Below the pieces are notes generated by a model. The model worked only from the letters and a program-made list of their open reading frames with translations, ran no database searches and was not told the DNA's origin. From Bacteroides caecimuris (GTDB taxonomy: Bacteria > Bacteroidota > Bacteroidia > Bacteroidales > Bacteroidaceae): 64,000 nucleotides of DNA. Shown here piece after piece: positions 28,236-37,773 of this stretch. Position 1 is the first letter of the stretch, and each line of letters opens with the position of its first letter. A program made the position numbers and the translations under genes. The stretch covers positions 992,001 through 1,056,000 of the forward strand of contig NZ_CP015401.2 of the NCBI RefSeq assembly GCF_001688725.2, in the 5' to 3' direction.

Positions 28236-29267
28236 ATGCTTACATACACATACGTTGAACACGGGAAATTTGAATTACAGGAGAAGCCGAAACCGGGAAT
28301 AATAGATTCACGGGATGCAATCGTGCGAGTGACTCTTGGCAGTATTTGTACTAGTGACCTTCATATCAAACATGGCAGTGTGCCGCGTGCTGTACCCGGA
28401 ACGACAGTCGGACATGAGATGGTGGGTGTCGTAGAAGAGATAGGGGCTGATGTCACCTCAGTCAGGCCCGGAGATAGGGTAACTGTGAATGTCGAAACTT
28501 TCTGCGGGGAGTGTTTCTTTTGCAAGCGGGGATATGTCAACAACTGTACCGACCCAAATGGCGGTTGGGCTTTGGGTTGCCGCATTGACGGCGGTCAGGC
28601 AGAATATGTCAGAGTTCCTTATGCTGACCAGGGACTGAACCGTATTCCTGATACAGTCAGTGACGAACAGGCTTTGTTTGTGGGCGATGTGCTTGCGACA
28701 GGCTTTTGGGCAACCCGTATCTCGGAGATTTCCGAGGATGATACTGTGCTTGTTATTGGTGCCGGTCCTACCGGAATCTGCACTTTATTGTGTGTGATGC
28801 TGAAGAAACCACAACGTATTATTGTCTGTGAAAAGTCACCTGAAAGAATCCAGTTTGTGCGTGAACATTATCCTGATGTATTGGTAGTGGAACCTGAAAA
28901 CTGCAAGGATTTTGTGATTCAAAACAGTGAACATGGGGGTGCTGATGTTGTATTAGAGGTGGCTGGCAGTGAAGATACTTTCCGCCTGGCGTGGGAATGT
29001 GCCCGTCCCAATGCTATTGTGACTATTGTAGCTCTCTATGGCGTGCCTCAGCTACTTCCTTTGCCTGATATGTATGGCAAGAACTTGATTTTCAAAACTG
29101 GCGGAGTGGACGGCTGTGATTGTGCCGAGATTCTTAATCTGATTGAGGAGGGCAGAATAGATACTACTCCTCTTATTACACATAGATTTCCGTTGAACGA
29201 GATTGAGGAAGCCTACCGTATATTTGAAAATAAGTTGGACGGAGTCATTAAGGTAGCCATTTACTAA
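28236..29267 (+). CDS. Zinc-dependent medium-chain alcohol/polyol dehydrogenase
   Basis: About 343 residues from the ATG at 28236 (MLTYTYVEHGKFEL); an in-frame ATG at 28206 is less likely. MDR-family NAD(P)-dependent oxidoreductase. The catalytic Zn site includes Cys in GSICTSDLH and GHEMVGVVEEIG (His-Glu). A structural Zn loop has Cys in CGECFFCKRGYVNNC, and the Rossmann fold shows VLVIGAGPTGICT. The set resembles threonine/sorbitol-type dehydrogenases. The TrmH gene follows within about 60 bp, so the two are probably co-transcribed. Substrate not identifiable. Confidence 0.88.
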   Translation: MLTYTYVEHGKFELQEKPKPGIIDSRDAIVRVTLGSICTSDLHIKHGSVPRAVPGTTVGHEMVGVVEEIGADVTSVRPGDRVTVNVETFCGECFFCKRGYVNNCTDPNGGWALGCRIDGGQAEYVRVPYADQGLNRIPDTVSDEQALFVGDVLATGFWATRISEISEDDTVLVIGAGPTGICTLLCVMLKKPQRIIVCEKSPERIQFVREHYPDVLVVEPENCKDFVIQNSEHGGADVVLEVAGSEDTFRLAWECARPNAIVTIVALYGVPQLLPLPDMYGKNLIFKTGGVDGCDCAEILNLIEEGRIDTTPLITHRFPLNEIEEAYRIFENKLDGVIKVAIY

Positions 29268-29325
29268 TGAACCGCTATGATGAATGAAGCGATTGTATGT
29301 CTAATTGAAAGTTATAAGCAATAAT

Positions 29326-30138
29326 ATGCCTGTTATCGAAATATCATCTTTATCCCATCCCGGAGTTGAAGTGTTCAGTACTCTGACTGAAACTCAGTTA
29401 CGTAACCGCACCGAACCCGACAAGGGCATTTTTATTGTGGAAAGTCCGAAGGTTATTAAAAGAGCTTTGGATTCCGGTTATGAACCTTTGGCTATTTTGT
29501 GTGAGCGTAAACATATTATCGGTGATGCTGCCGAAATCATCGAGCGTTGTGCTAACGTACCTGTTTATACCGGTGGCAGGGAATTGCTTGCTACGCTGAC
29601 CGGCTATGTCTTGACACGTGGTGTTCTCTGTGCCATGCGTCGTCCCACGCCACGAAGTATGGAAGAAGTATGTCAAGAAGCCCGGCGTATTGTGGTAATC
29701 GACAGTGTTGTTGATGCAACCAATATCGGTGCTATTTTCCGTTCGGCAGCCGCTCTTGGAATTGATGCCGTATTGCTGACGCACACCTCTTGCGACCCGT
29801 TAAACCGTCGTGCAGTCAGGGTATCTATGGGAAGTGTTTTCTTTGTACCATGGACTTGGATGGATGGTTCTCTCTCTGAACTGAAGAATTTAGGGTTTCG
29901 CACGGCTGCTATGGCGCTTACGGATAACTCTATTTCCATTGATAATCCTGTCTTAGCGGATGAATCAAAATTGGCTATCATAGTGGGCAACGAAGGGGAC
30001 GGACTTTCGCACGATACGATTGCTGAGGCTGACTACGTAGTCCGTATCCCTATGGCACATGGTGTTGATTCGCTTAATGTGGCTGCAGCGGCGGCTGTTG
30101 CTTTCTGGCAACTTCGTGTTCCACAATCCATCAAGTAG
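29326..30138 (+). CDS. TrmH/SpoU-family RNA 2'-O-methyltransferase
   Basis: About 270 residues from the ATG at 29326 (MPVIEISSLSHPG). SPOUT-class SAM-dependent methyltransferase acting on rRNA or tRNA. An N-terminal substrate-binding region is followed by the knotted domain: motif 1 VVDATNIGAIFRSAAALG, motif 2 IIVGNEGDGLS, motif 3 DSLNVAAAAAVAFWQL. Full length and intact. It ends one base before the yjbQ remnant on the other strand. Confidence 0.9.
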   Translation: MPVIEISSLSHPGVEVFSTLTETQLRNRTEPDKGIFIVESPKVIKRALDSGYEPLAILCERKHIIGDAAEIIERCANVPVYTGGRELLATLTGYVLTRGVLCAMRRPTPRSMEEVCQEARRIVVIDSVVDATNIGAIFRSAAALGIDAVLLTHTSCDPLNRRAVRVSMGSVFFVPWTWMDGSLSELKNLGFRTAAMALTDNSISIDNPVLADESKLAIIVGNEGDGLSHDTIAEADYVVRIPMAHGVDSLNVAAAAAVAFWQLRVPQSIK

Positions 30139-30308
30139 CTATTCTCCGCTGATAGTTGCCACGATTCGTCAATTGCCACCATGATCCCGGAATTCACAGA
30201 GGTAGATGCCTTGCCAAGTTCCGAGATTCAGCTTTCCATTTGTGATGGGGACTGTAATCGATGTGCCTATAATTGAACTTTTTGCATGAGCTGGCATTAA
30301 GCTACATG
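30139..30308 (-). pseudogene. 3' remnant of yjbQ (UPF0047 family)
   Basis: The minus strand encodes [20 protein letters not shown], then [17 protein letters not shown], then RDHGGN, a TGA, and RIVATISGE followed by TAG. This is the conserved C-terminal third of YjbQ proteins (GTWQGIWLCEFR...RRVVATIQGE in enterics), with an in-frame stop where Arg is expected. The N-terminal two thirds are absent. The truncation point at about 30308 may mark the left edge of the inserted defence region. Confidence 0.75.
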
Positions 30309-30851
30309 CTAAAGTAACATTTGGGCGAATTATATGCATCGGAAGTCAAATTGCATGGAGGGACAAGAATTTGACCATCGCATGACCTTTCGGGGACAAA
30401 CGGGGGAAAAAACATTTGAAAATATCTGTAAATGCACAGAAAACACGGCGAATAAAAGAAAGCAAGAGAAAATACTCTAACTTAATTATAGCCAATGATT
30501 TGCGGTGATTGTTGTATGATATTTTGATAATAAACTGATTATGTCTATTTTCCGATGCAGCATATTTACATCACTGATTATCAGTAACTATTCATTTTAA
30601 TCGGTACAACTTCTGTTTTGACAAATACACAGAATGTAGGAACAAATGCAAACCGTTGGATTTCACCGCTTTGCATATACGTGTTGTACCGCCTCTTTTC
30701 AGCCCTTTTGTAGAATGTCCGCTATCAGATACAAGGTGTTGAGTGATAGGGCATTTCCGCAGGTATGTTACAGAACGTTTGTTGAATGCAAAGGTAGTGG
30801 TTTTCTTGGAATTTCTGTGGGTTGCGATAGTTTTTTGTGTGAAAATATGTG
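30309..30851. other. Non-coding region between the yjbQ remnant and the repeat array
   Basis: AT-rich, with no open frame of note on either strand; the only short ORFs have no family resemblance. Confidence 0.4.
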
Positions 30852-30936
30852 ATTGGCTTGAATAAATGTGGACATATGTGATTTATTCGCTTGAAAAAAT
30901 GTATAGGTTTGATGGTTATTCGCTGAAAAAAGTGTA
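30852..30936. repeat. Three 19-bp units at exact 33-bp spacing upstream of the DUF4143 ATPase
   Basis: Units at 30852-30870, 30885-30903 and 30918-30936 are variants of ATTCGCTTGAAAAAATGTA. The middle unit with its 5' flank (30880-30903) recurs identically over 24 bp at 38672-38695, beyond jetD. The third unit ends in the promoter -7 region, so the array may be an operator. Confidence 0.7.
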
Positions 30937-30942
30937 ACTTTG
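30908..30942 (+). promoter_or_regulatory. Promoter of the DUF4143 ATPase-Wadjet module
   Basis: TTTG (30908-30911) and TAACTTTG (30935-30942), with a 23-bp spacer; the start codon is at 30967. The -7 box abuts the last repeat unit, so repeat binding could control transcription. Confidence 0.55.
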
Positions 30943-30966
30943 CCATTGGAAGAATAAGATTGCGCC

Positions 30967-32355
30967 ATGCTTAAAAGGAAAGTAGAAACATATTTAGCTA
31001 AATGGAAAGAGTCTGAGGACAGAAAGCCCCTTGTGATAAAAGGTATCCGCCAATGCGGAAAAACGTATATTGTCCAGAAGTTCGCAAGAGAGAATTATGA
31101 GAGTGTTGTCTATATGAACTTTATCCTTGAACCAGATAAGAAATCCGCTTTTACGGGTAATATAGATGTCGATACCATTATTCTCAACCTCTCTGCTTTG
31201 ATTCAAGGCAGTCGTTTCATTGAGGGGAAAACCTGCATTATCCTTGATGAGATTCAGGAGTGTAAGGAAGCAAGGACAGCCTTAAAGTCATTCCATATAG
31301 ACGGGCGTTTCGATATTATTGCTACAGGTTCTCTTTTGGGCGTGAAAGGCTACGGCAAAAGCAGGAAGAAAAACGAAGAGGAAGGACAAGATTCTGTTCC
31401 TGTCGGATATGAAACTGTGATCGATATGTATCCGTTGGACTTTGAGGAATTTTTATGGGCAAATGGAATTGGTGAGGTGGTCATTGATGCTGTCAAATCA
31501 TGCTTTGAGCACGAAAAGGCTGTTCCTGATGGAATTCACAAGGCAATGATGGAGTTGCTGTATAGATATATCATTGTCGGAGGTCTGCCAGAAGTGGTAA
31601 ACTGCTTCCTTGAAACCAAGAATATCGAACTTATCTATAAGGCGCAACGCAATCTTATTGCCGAATACGAAGAGGATATGGTTAAATATGCGGATGATGC
31701 GGACAAGCCTAACATTCGTGAATGTTTTGAATCCATTCCGAAACAATTAGCCAAAGAGAACAAGAAATTTCAATATTCCATCGTCAAGAAGGGTGGAAGG
31801 GCTTCGCAATACATCGGTAGCATCCAATGGTTGGAGGATGCCGAGATAGTCCGTAGATGCTATAACACGCAGATTACAGAACTGCCTTTAGAAGGCAATT
31901 CCGTCAAAGAGTGTTTCAAGGTATATACCACTGACATAGGTGTTTTAATGGCAATGCTCGATTATGGAACACAGGCAGATATTTTGAAGGGTAATCTTCT
32001 TGGATACAAGGGGGCTATTTTTGAGAATCTGATGGCTGATTTCTTATGCAAGTCCGGGCAAAAACTATACTACTTCCATAAGGATAGCGGGCTTGAACTG
32101 GACTTCTTGGTGAGATTCAAAGGAGAATGCGTTATTCTTGAAGTCAAGGCAAAGTCGGGAAAGGCAAAAAGTATGACTACGGTTCTGAAGAACAAGGAGG
32201 TGTATCATGTCAAGAATGCAATCAAGTTGGGGCAATATAATGTAGGACGTGAGGGAGATATACTTACCATTCCGTTGTATATGGGATTCCTTGTTGAAGA
32301 TAAGCTTACGGATGTTATCATTCCCGATGTTGATTTGAGTTTATTGACAGTTTGA
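30967..32355 (+). CDS. AAA_14 ATPase with DUF4143 domain
   Basis: 462 residues. Walker A IKGIRQCGKTYIVQ (about 24-37), Walker B CIILDEIQECKEA, sensor IIATGSLLG, then DUF4143 (about 200-330) and a C-terminal restriction-fold-like region (LELDFLVRFKGECVILEVKAK), in which D..EVK resembles a PD-(D/E)xK core. Such proteins are common in Bacteroidetes; roles are poorly known, and some are linked to defence or toxin-antitoxin activity. It lies 26 bp before jetA and probably shares its transcript, so it may be an accessory of this Wadjet operon. Confidence 0.85.
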   Translation: MLKRKVETYLAKWKESEDRKPLVIKGIRQCGKTYIVQKFARENYESVVYMNFILEPDKKSAFTGNIDVDTIILNLSALIQGSRFIEGKTCIILDEIQECKEARTALKSFHIDGRFDIIATGSLLGVKGYGKSRKKNEEEGQDSVPVGYETVIDMYPLDFEEFLWANGIGEVVIDAVKSCFEHEKAVPDGIHKAMMELLYRYIIVGGLPEVVNCFLETKNIELIYKAQRNLIAEYEEDMVKYADDADKPNIRECFESIPKQLAKENKKFQYSIVKKGGRASQYIGSIQWLEDAEIVRRCYNTQITELPLEGNSVKECFKVYTTDIGVLMAMLDYGTQADILKGNLLGYKGAIFENLMADFLCKSGQKLYYFHKDSGLELDFLVRFKGECVILEVKAKSGKAKSMTTVLKNKEVYHVKNAIKLGQYNVGREGDILTIPLYMGFLVEDKLTDVIIPDVDLSLLTV

Positions 32356-32381
32356 TGGCATTAATTATAGAATTTTGAAAT

Positions 32382-33581
32382 ATGGATATTCTGACACATT
32401 TCAGAAGCATAGAAGAACTGACCAAAACACTCTCGCGTGAGCAAGGTTTGCTGAGTGAGATGTTTGAGAAACGTAAACTAATAAAGTTTCCGTTGGGACT
32501 TGCTATAGATCTTGTCGGAGGGAATGAAACCAGATTGAGAAAGTTGGTTGACTATGGCGTATTGGTGGAGACAGGCAATACGCTTGAAATTGAAAGTGAC
32601 TATCTGAACTTCTTCGAGGAGGTGCTGAATGTAAACGAGGAGATTAGCGTATTGAGTGTGCAGGAATGTATCAACACTTTAAAAGAACATATTGGATATT
32701 TTCTGCAAGAGACTAATGTCAATCGCAAAGCCGGATATCAAGACAATGTACGGCAACTTTTAAAGAAGACTGGATTCAGAACGTTGAAGAATGTGGTGGA
32801 TTTGAAACGTAACATGGATAATGCTTATAAGCAGGAACCCAACTATATTATCAAGAAGAAGAAACTACAGAATCTGGATGAGAAGAGCCATAGCATCCGT
32901 GTCATGATACGTGAATGTGAAAAGTTGATGGACAACGAGCATGCTTTCTTCATTATGGCCAATGATCCGCACATGGCCAAGACCTGTAGCGATGTGAAAC
33001 ATGATTTTGTGGAAGCTTATCATGCACTCATGGAGATTGACCGACAGATTATTTTCTACATCAACCAGATAGACCAGCAGAATCAACTTTATAAAAAGAT
33101 ACGAAAGTTGAAATATCTGCAAGATCAGTTACTTATTAAGACGGATACGAACCTTATGCAGGTATTGGAAGAGAGAAGTCCTCTTTGGACGGAATCCCGC
33201 CAATACAACAAGACACGTTTGTCTTTGGAGATGCTACGGGAAAATGAGCAGGTCGTAAAGTTATTGAGACGAATGGCTGAACGCAACGGAATACAGAAAA
33301 CAACAAGAGCAGAAGCCGAACCTTTGACAGAGGAAGATTTACAAGAGCATATCCAACAACTGGAGGAGGTGGATTCCACGGAAGTATGGAATGCGTTCTT
33401 AGCCTCAAGCTATGATCTGTTTAAGTTCATTTTGAGGTATGACTATAAAGTAAAATGTACGATGGAAGACCTAGTAACTCTCTTTTGCCAATTGGTTATC
33501 CTACATTCTGACGAATGCAGGATGACAGGAGAATATGCAATTTATCAAGACATCGAATATCCCATAATTTATGCGAAATAA
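32382..33581 (+). CDS. jetA: Wadjet subunit JetA (MukF/kleisin-like)
   Basis: 399 residues, the same length as and clearly homologous to the relic copy at 7389-8585. Helical protein that by analogy with MukF links the JetC heads and binds JetB. Its 3' end overlaps jetB by 11 nt. In the complete operon it is the first of four jet genes; the complex recognises closed circular DNA such as plasmids, extrudes loops and lets JetD cut. Confidence 0.85.
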   Translation: MDILTHFRSIEELTKTLSREQGLLSEMFEKRKLIKFPLGLAIDLVGGNETRLRKLVDYGVLVETGNTLEIESDYLNFFEEVLNVNEEISVLSVQECINTLKEHIGYFLQETNVNRKAGYQDNVRQLLKKTGFRTLKNVVDLKRNMDNAYKQEPNYIIKKKKLQNLDEKSHSIRVMIRECEKLMDNEHAFFIMANDPHMAKTCSDVKHDFVEAYHALMEIDRQIIFYINQIDQQNQLYKKIRKLKYLQDQLLIKTDTNLMQVLEERSPLWTESRQYNKTRLSLEMLRENEQVVKLLRRMAERNGIQKTTRAEAEPLTEEDLQEHIQQLEEVDSTEVWNAFLASSYDLFKFILRYDYKVKCTMEDLVTLFCQLVILHSDECRMTGEYAIYQDIEYPIIYAK

Positions 33582-34128
33582 TACTCAAAGAATATACGAA
33601 CGGTTGAGCCGAGGAGAGTTTCTTTCGGTGGACAGCACAGATACCTCCATCCGCCATTTGTATGAAGATATCGAGGAGAATATGGAGGATTATACTGATT
33701 ACTTCAAGGAAATTGGTCTGCAATTGGAATGCGGCAATGGTTTCTTCTATTTTTCGCGAAAAGGAGAAAGTAAGCAAACCATAGAACAGAAATTGGAAAG
33801 CTTTTCAAAATGGCTTGACTATCTGGACTTTTTGAAATGCTATAACCAATCATTTACAGCCGGATATCAGTTCCGTAAAAGTCATTTGATAGAACAGATT
33901 AGTCTGGATATAGAACTAAAAGAAAAGGCTAATCATCTATTCAAGAAGTACGGTGCAGGGTCTAATATTGAGATTGTAAACAAACTGCTTCAAGAGATGC
34001 AGAATATGGGTTTTGCCGAGTGTATTAGCGAACAAGACGAGACTTATAAGATTACTTCGGCATTTCGCTATGTTGAAGAATTAGTGGAAATCATTCAAAT
34101 AGTTAATGAAGATGAAGTACCTGAATAA
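33571..34128 (+). CDS. jetB: Wadjet subunit JetB (MukE-like)
   Basis: 185 residues, small winged-helix-type protein of the MukE group. The N-terminus (MRNNTQRIYERLSRGEFLSV) and position between jetA and jetC support the call. It overlaps jetA by 11 nt and jetC by 23 nt (17 nt if JetC starts at M3). The relic locus keeps only the part that matches its first 40 or so residues. Confidence 0.8.
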   Translation: MRNNTQRIYERLSRGEFLSVDSTDTSIRHLYEDIEENMEDYTDYFKEIGLQLECGNGFFYFSRKGESKQTIEQKLESFSKWLDYLDFLKCYNQSFTAGYQFRKSHLIEQISLDIELKEKANHLFKKYGAGSNIEIVNKLLQEMQNMGFAECISEQDETYKITSAFRYVEELVEIIQIVNEDEVPE

Positions 34129-37100
34129 GATTATTTTTATTAATAGTGCTAATATCCCTTATGCTGAGATTTCCGTGGATGGCAATGTACATTTTACAGG
34201 AACACAAGGTGTGGGCAAAAGTACTGTGTTGAGGGCATTGCTGTTTTTCTATAATGCCGACAAACACCGTTTAGGTATTCAACAGGGACAGAAGTCGTTT
34301 GATGAATTCTATTTTCGCCAGTCAAATTCGTATATACTTTATGAGGTGATGCGTGATAATGGCGCATATACCATATTGGTCAGCAGATACCAAGGACGTG
34401 CTTCATGGCGATTTATAGATGCACCCTATCAACGTGAATGGTTCATTACCGAAGACAAGCAGGTGTTGAGTGATTGGGTGAAGATTCGTGAACGTATAGA
34501 CAAGAATGTAGGGGTTTCTGCAAGAATAGAATCCGGTGTGATGTTCAAAGATATTATCTTCGGCAATACACATGACCATAAATACGCACGTTATTCTTTA
34601 GTTCAGAGTTCGCATTATCAGAATATCCCGCGAAGCATTCAAAACGTATTTCTGAATACCAAACTGGATGCAGACTTTGTAAAGAACACGATCATACAAT
34701 CCATGACAGATGAAGATTTGCCCATTGATTTACAAACCTACAGACGACTTGTTTCAAACTTTGAACGAGAGTATGATGAAATTGATTGCTGGTTCCGTCA
34801 AACACGTGACGGCAATTATCCGGTGCGCCAACAGGCATTGAATATTGCCGAACAAGGTCGCAAAATTGTCGCGCTCGACCAACAATTGTCGGATGTATGG
34901 CATATGATGAATCATGCGGTAGCATATAGCGAGCAACGGATACCACTATTGGAAGTGGAAGCGGAAGAAGTTAAAACGGCCATAGAAAAGGAACATAGTC
35001 GTAAGAAAGAACTTACAACTGACTATGATAAAGAAAAAGACTCGCTCAATCAAGAACTTGGCGCCAAGAAAAGCAAACTGAAAGAAATAGCACAGGCAAG
35101 GAAGGATTTCGATGCTCTTGGCATTGAAGACAAACTCTCTCTTTCCGACCGGGAGTCTGCGATCAAGCAAGAAGCGATTAATAAACAAACTCTATTGGAT
35201 GATTTATTGAAAACGCATGCTTCAATAGAGGAAAAGTACAACATTGCAAAGGCTAAACTGGAGAATGCGCGTCAAGCATTCGAAAATGTTCAAAAAGAGG
35301 CATATTATCAAAAACAAGCCATACTCCAGATAGAGCGTAAGAGACTAGAAGAAGACCGTTCCAAGAATAGAAATCAGATTATGGAAGCGTTCGACAATTG
35401 GCGACATGAGTCTGATGAGCGTTTACAAGTCTTGTTGACCGAACAAAACAGGGCTGATAGTGCGTTGAAGGAACTCCGTCATTGGCATCCTATGGCCGAT
35501 GAAATAAAGCAAACGGATGAACAACTTCAACAGCTGAATTTGAAAGAGAAAGAGAATACCGCACAACAGATAGCGGTAAAAAGCCAGATAACACAGATTA
35601 TCGCCGAGTATGAGATGAAAGAGGCTGAAATAAAACATGCCTCACAACGTGAGCAGGAACGGCTTGAAGCCGACCGGACACAAATCAGGGAACAAATTGC
35701 AAAGATTAATAATTTGCTTACCCATTTAGACGGCTCTTTTTATAAATGGCTTTGCGAGAATACGGAAGGCTGGGAAAACACGATAGGCAAAGTGATTGAC
35801 GAAGAACGGGTCCTATACGCACAAGGGCTTGAACCTCAGTTTTGTGTTGCATCTGACAACTTGTTCGGGATAAGGTTGAACCTAGACAATATAGCCTCCG
35901 TGCATCGTACGCCTGACGAGTATAGATTGGAGAAAAAGAACTTGGAAGAGCAAGTGAAGCAAATAAACCGCCAGCTCATGCAATCGCCTATTACCCTTGA
36001 GGAAGAGATATCGAAACTCGGAAAAAAATATGCGACACAACTCAATCCGCTTCGGCAGAATGTAACTTTGTTAAAGGTGGAAGAAGAACAAATACCTGTC
36101 AAACGACAAAATCTGCAAAACCATCGGCATAAGCTGGAGATGGAAGAACTGGAACAGATTGCTCAAGAAAAAGAGATCCGTGAACGTTCCTTCAACGAAG
36201 CTCTGCTAAACGTGCAATCGGAGAAGGATGTCCGTGAGAAAAATGAAGCAAGGAATAAAAAAGAACTTAAAAACCTTGACTCCTCATTCGGTAAAACCTC
36301 AAAAGCACTTGATGAGGAACTGCGCATTTTTAACGAATCACAAAATGCGGAAGCGACCGTGCGTTATAAGGAGTTTGCCGTACAGAAGAAGCAACTCGAT
36401 GAACAACAGAAAGCAGAACTTGCAGGCAAAGGTGTTGATATGGATTTGCTTGAACAATATCGTAAAGCTTTGAAGGATTTGCAGACATTGTTGGCGAGGA
36501 TTGAAGAGGAACGTTCTATTGTTATCAGGTATCGCGACGCTGAACAAAACCTTTTTGCCAAGGAGCCGGAAATCAGAAAAACGATTAAGACTATCGAGCA
36601 ACGACTCTCTATGATACGCCAGCGTTATGAGGATAAACGAACACGCATCGAGAAAAAATGCAGAGAAATGGAAGAGCGTCAGCATATAGTCCTCAAGGAG
36701 CTGGCGCACAGAAAAGAGGGGTTGAACTTTTATCATCAAATGGTCGAGAACGAACATTTGGTACCCGACACTTATCTCTCTGATGACAAGACAATGGAGA
36801 CACATTTGGATTGTCAGCAACTCCTGAGCCAACTTAGAGGTACTGTCAATCAAAAACGCGAGTCAATCGACAAACTTAAAGATATAGTGGTTAGTTTCAA
36901 TCGCAACTTCAAGCCTCAAAATACTTTCCGTTTCAACACGATGCCTGTGACGGACAATGATTATCTGCAAATTGCCGTTGATTTGCAGGAGTTCATGGAC
37001 AATAACAAAATCGATGAGTTCCGCCGACGTACCAGCGAGCATTATAAAGACATTTTGGGACGTATCTCAACCGAAATTGGTTCGCTGATGAAACGTAGAT

Positions 37101-37762
37101 CGGATGTGGACGGAGTGATACTTGACATCAATCGTGATTTTGTAGAAAAGAACTTTGCTGGAGTCATCAAGAGCATTGAGCTAAGAGCGAATGAATCCTC
37201 AGACAAGCTCATGCAACTGCTTATATCCATTCATGATTATACCGTAGAAAATGCGCTCTCTATCGGTGAACTTAATCTTTTCTCAAGCAATAATCGGGAT
37301 GAAGTGAACCTCAAGGTCGTGGATTATCTGAAGAGTTTATCTCATCAGTTGCAGAACGAACCGAATCGTTCATCTGTATCATTGAGTGACGCATTCCGCT
37401 TACAATTTCGAGTAAAGGAAAACGATAACGACACGAACTGGGTCGAGCGTATTAATAATGTAGGGTCAGATGGTACGGACATTCTTGTGAAGGCAATGGT
37501 CAATATCATGCTCATCAACGTCTTTAAGAAAAAGGCAGCCCGAAAGAGTGGTGATTTCATTGTACATTGCATGATGGATGAGATAGGACGCTTGCATCCT
37601 AACAATATCAAAGGTATTCTCCAATTTGCCAATTTACGCAATATCTATCTCATCAATAGTTCCCCCACATCCTATAATCCTTACGACTATCGTTATACCT
37701 ATCTTCTGAGTAAGTATGGAGTGAAGACGAGAGTGGAAAAATTATTGAAACGAATAAAATAG
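34106..37762 (+). CDS. jetC: Wadjet subunit JetC (MukB/SMC-like ATPase)
   Basis: 1218 residues; start M1 or M3. N-terminal head with Walker A GTQGVGKST (32-40); long antiparallel coiled coils (about 250-560 and 600-950) separated by a short hinge near TEGWENTIGKVIDEERVLY. The C-terminal head has Walker B IVHCMMDEIGRL (Asp1158, Glu1159) and a likely switch region INSSPTSYNP. ATP-driven loop-extrusion motor of the complex. The frame is intact and key residues are present. jetD follows after 11 bp. Confidence 0.9.
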   Translation: MKMKYLNKIIFINSANIPYAEISVDGNVHFTGTQGVGKSTVLRALLFFYNADKHRLGIQQGQKSFDEFYFRQSNSYILYEVMRDNGAYTILVSRYQGRASWRFIDAPYQREWFITEDKQVLSDWVKIRERIDKNVGVSARIESGVMFKDIIFGNTHDHKYARYSLVQSSHYQNIPRSIQNVFLNTKLDADFVKNTIIQSMTDEDLPIDLQTYRRLVSNFEREYDEIDCWFRQTRDGNYPVRQQALNIAEQGRKIVALDQQLSDVWHMMNHAVAYSEQRIPLLEVEAEEVKTAIEKEHSRKKELTTDYDKEKDSLNQELGAKKSKLKEIAQARKDFDALGIEDKLSLSDRESAIKQEAINKQTLLDDLLKTHASIEEKYNIAKAKLENARQAFENVQKEAYYQKQAILQIERKRLEEDRSKNRNQIMEAFDNWRHESDERLQVLLTEQNRADSALKELRHWHPMADEIKQTDEQLQQLNLKEKENTAQQIAVKSQITQIIAEYEMKEAEIKHASQREQERLEADRTQIREQIAKINNLLTHLDGSFYKWLCENTEGWENTIGKVIDEERVLYAQGLEPQFCVASDNLFGIRLNLDNIASVHRTPDEYRLEKKNLEEQVKQINRQLMQSPITLEEEISKLGKKYATQLNPLRQNVTLLKVEEEQIPVKRQNLQNHRHKLEMEELEQIAQEKEIRERSFNEALLNVQSEKDVREKNEARNKKELKNLDSSFGKTSKALDEELRIFNESQNAEATVRYKEFAVQKKQLDEQQKAELAGKGVDMDLLEQYRKALKDLQTLLARIEEERSIVIRYRDAEQNLFAKEPEIRKTIKTIEQRLSMIRQRYEDKRTRIEKKCREMEERQHIVLKELAHRKEGLNFYHQMVENEHLVPDTYLSDDKTMETHLDCQQLLSQLRGTVNQKRESIDKLKDIVVSFNRNFKPQNTFRFNTMPVTDNDYLQIAVDLQEFMDNNKIDEFRRRTSEHYKDILGRISTEIGSLMKRRSDVDGVILDINRDFVEKNFAGVIKSIELRANESSDKLMQLLISIHDYTVENALSIGELNLFSSNNRDEVNLKVVDYLKSLSHQLQNEPNRSSVSLSDAFRLQFRVKENDNDTNWVERINNVGSDGTDILVKAMVNIMLINVFKKKAARKSGDFIVHCMMDEIGRLHPNNIKGILQFANLRNIYLINSSPTSYNPYDYRYTYLLSKYGVKTRVEKLLKRIK

Positions 37763-37773
37763 TCGGATACAAT

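Noticed and set aside
36338..36853. Antisense ORF inside jetC (171 codons)
   Set aside because: Shadow of the coiled-coil coding region; low-information repeats of hydrophobic codons.
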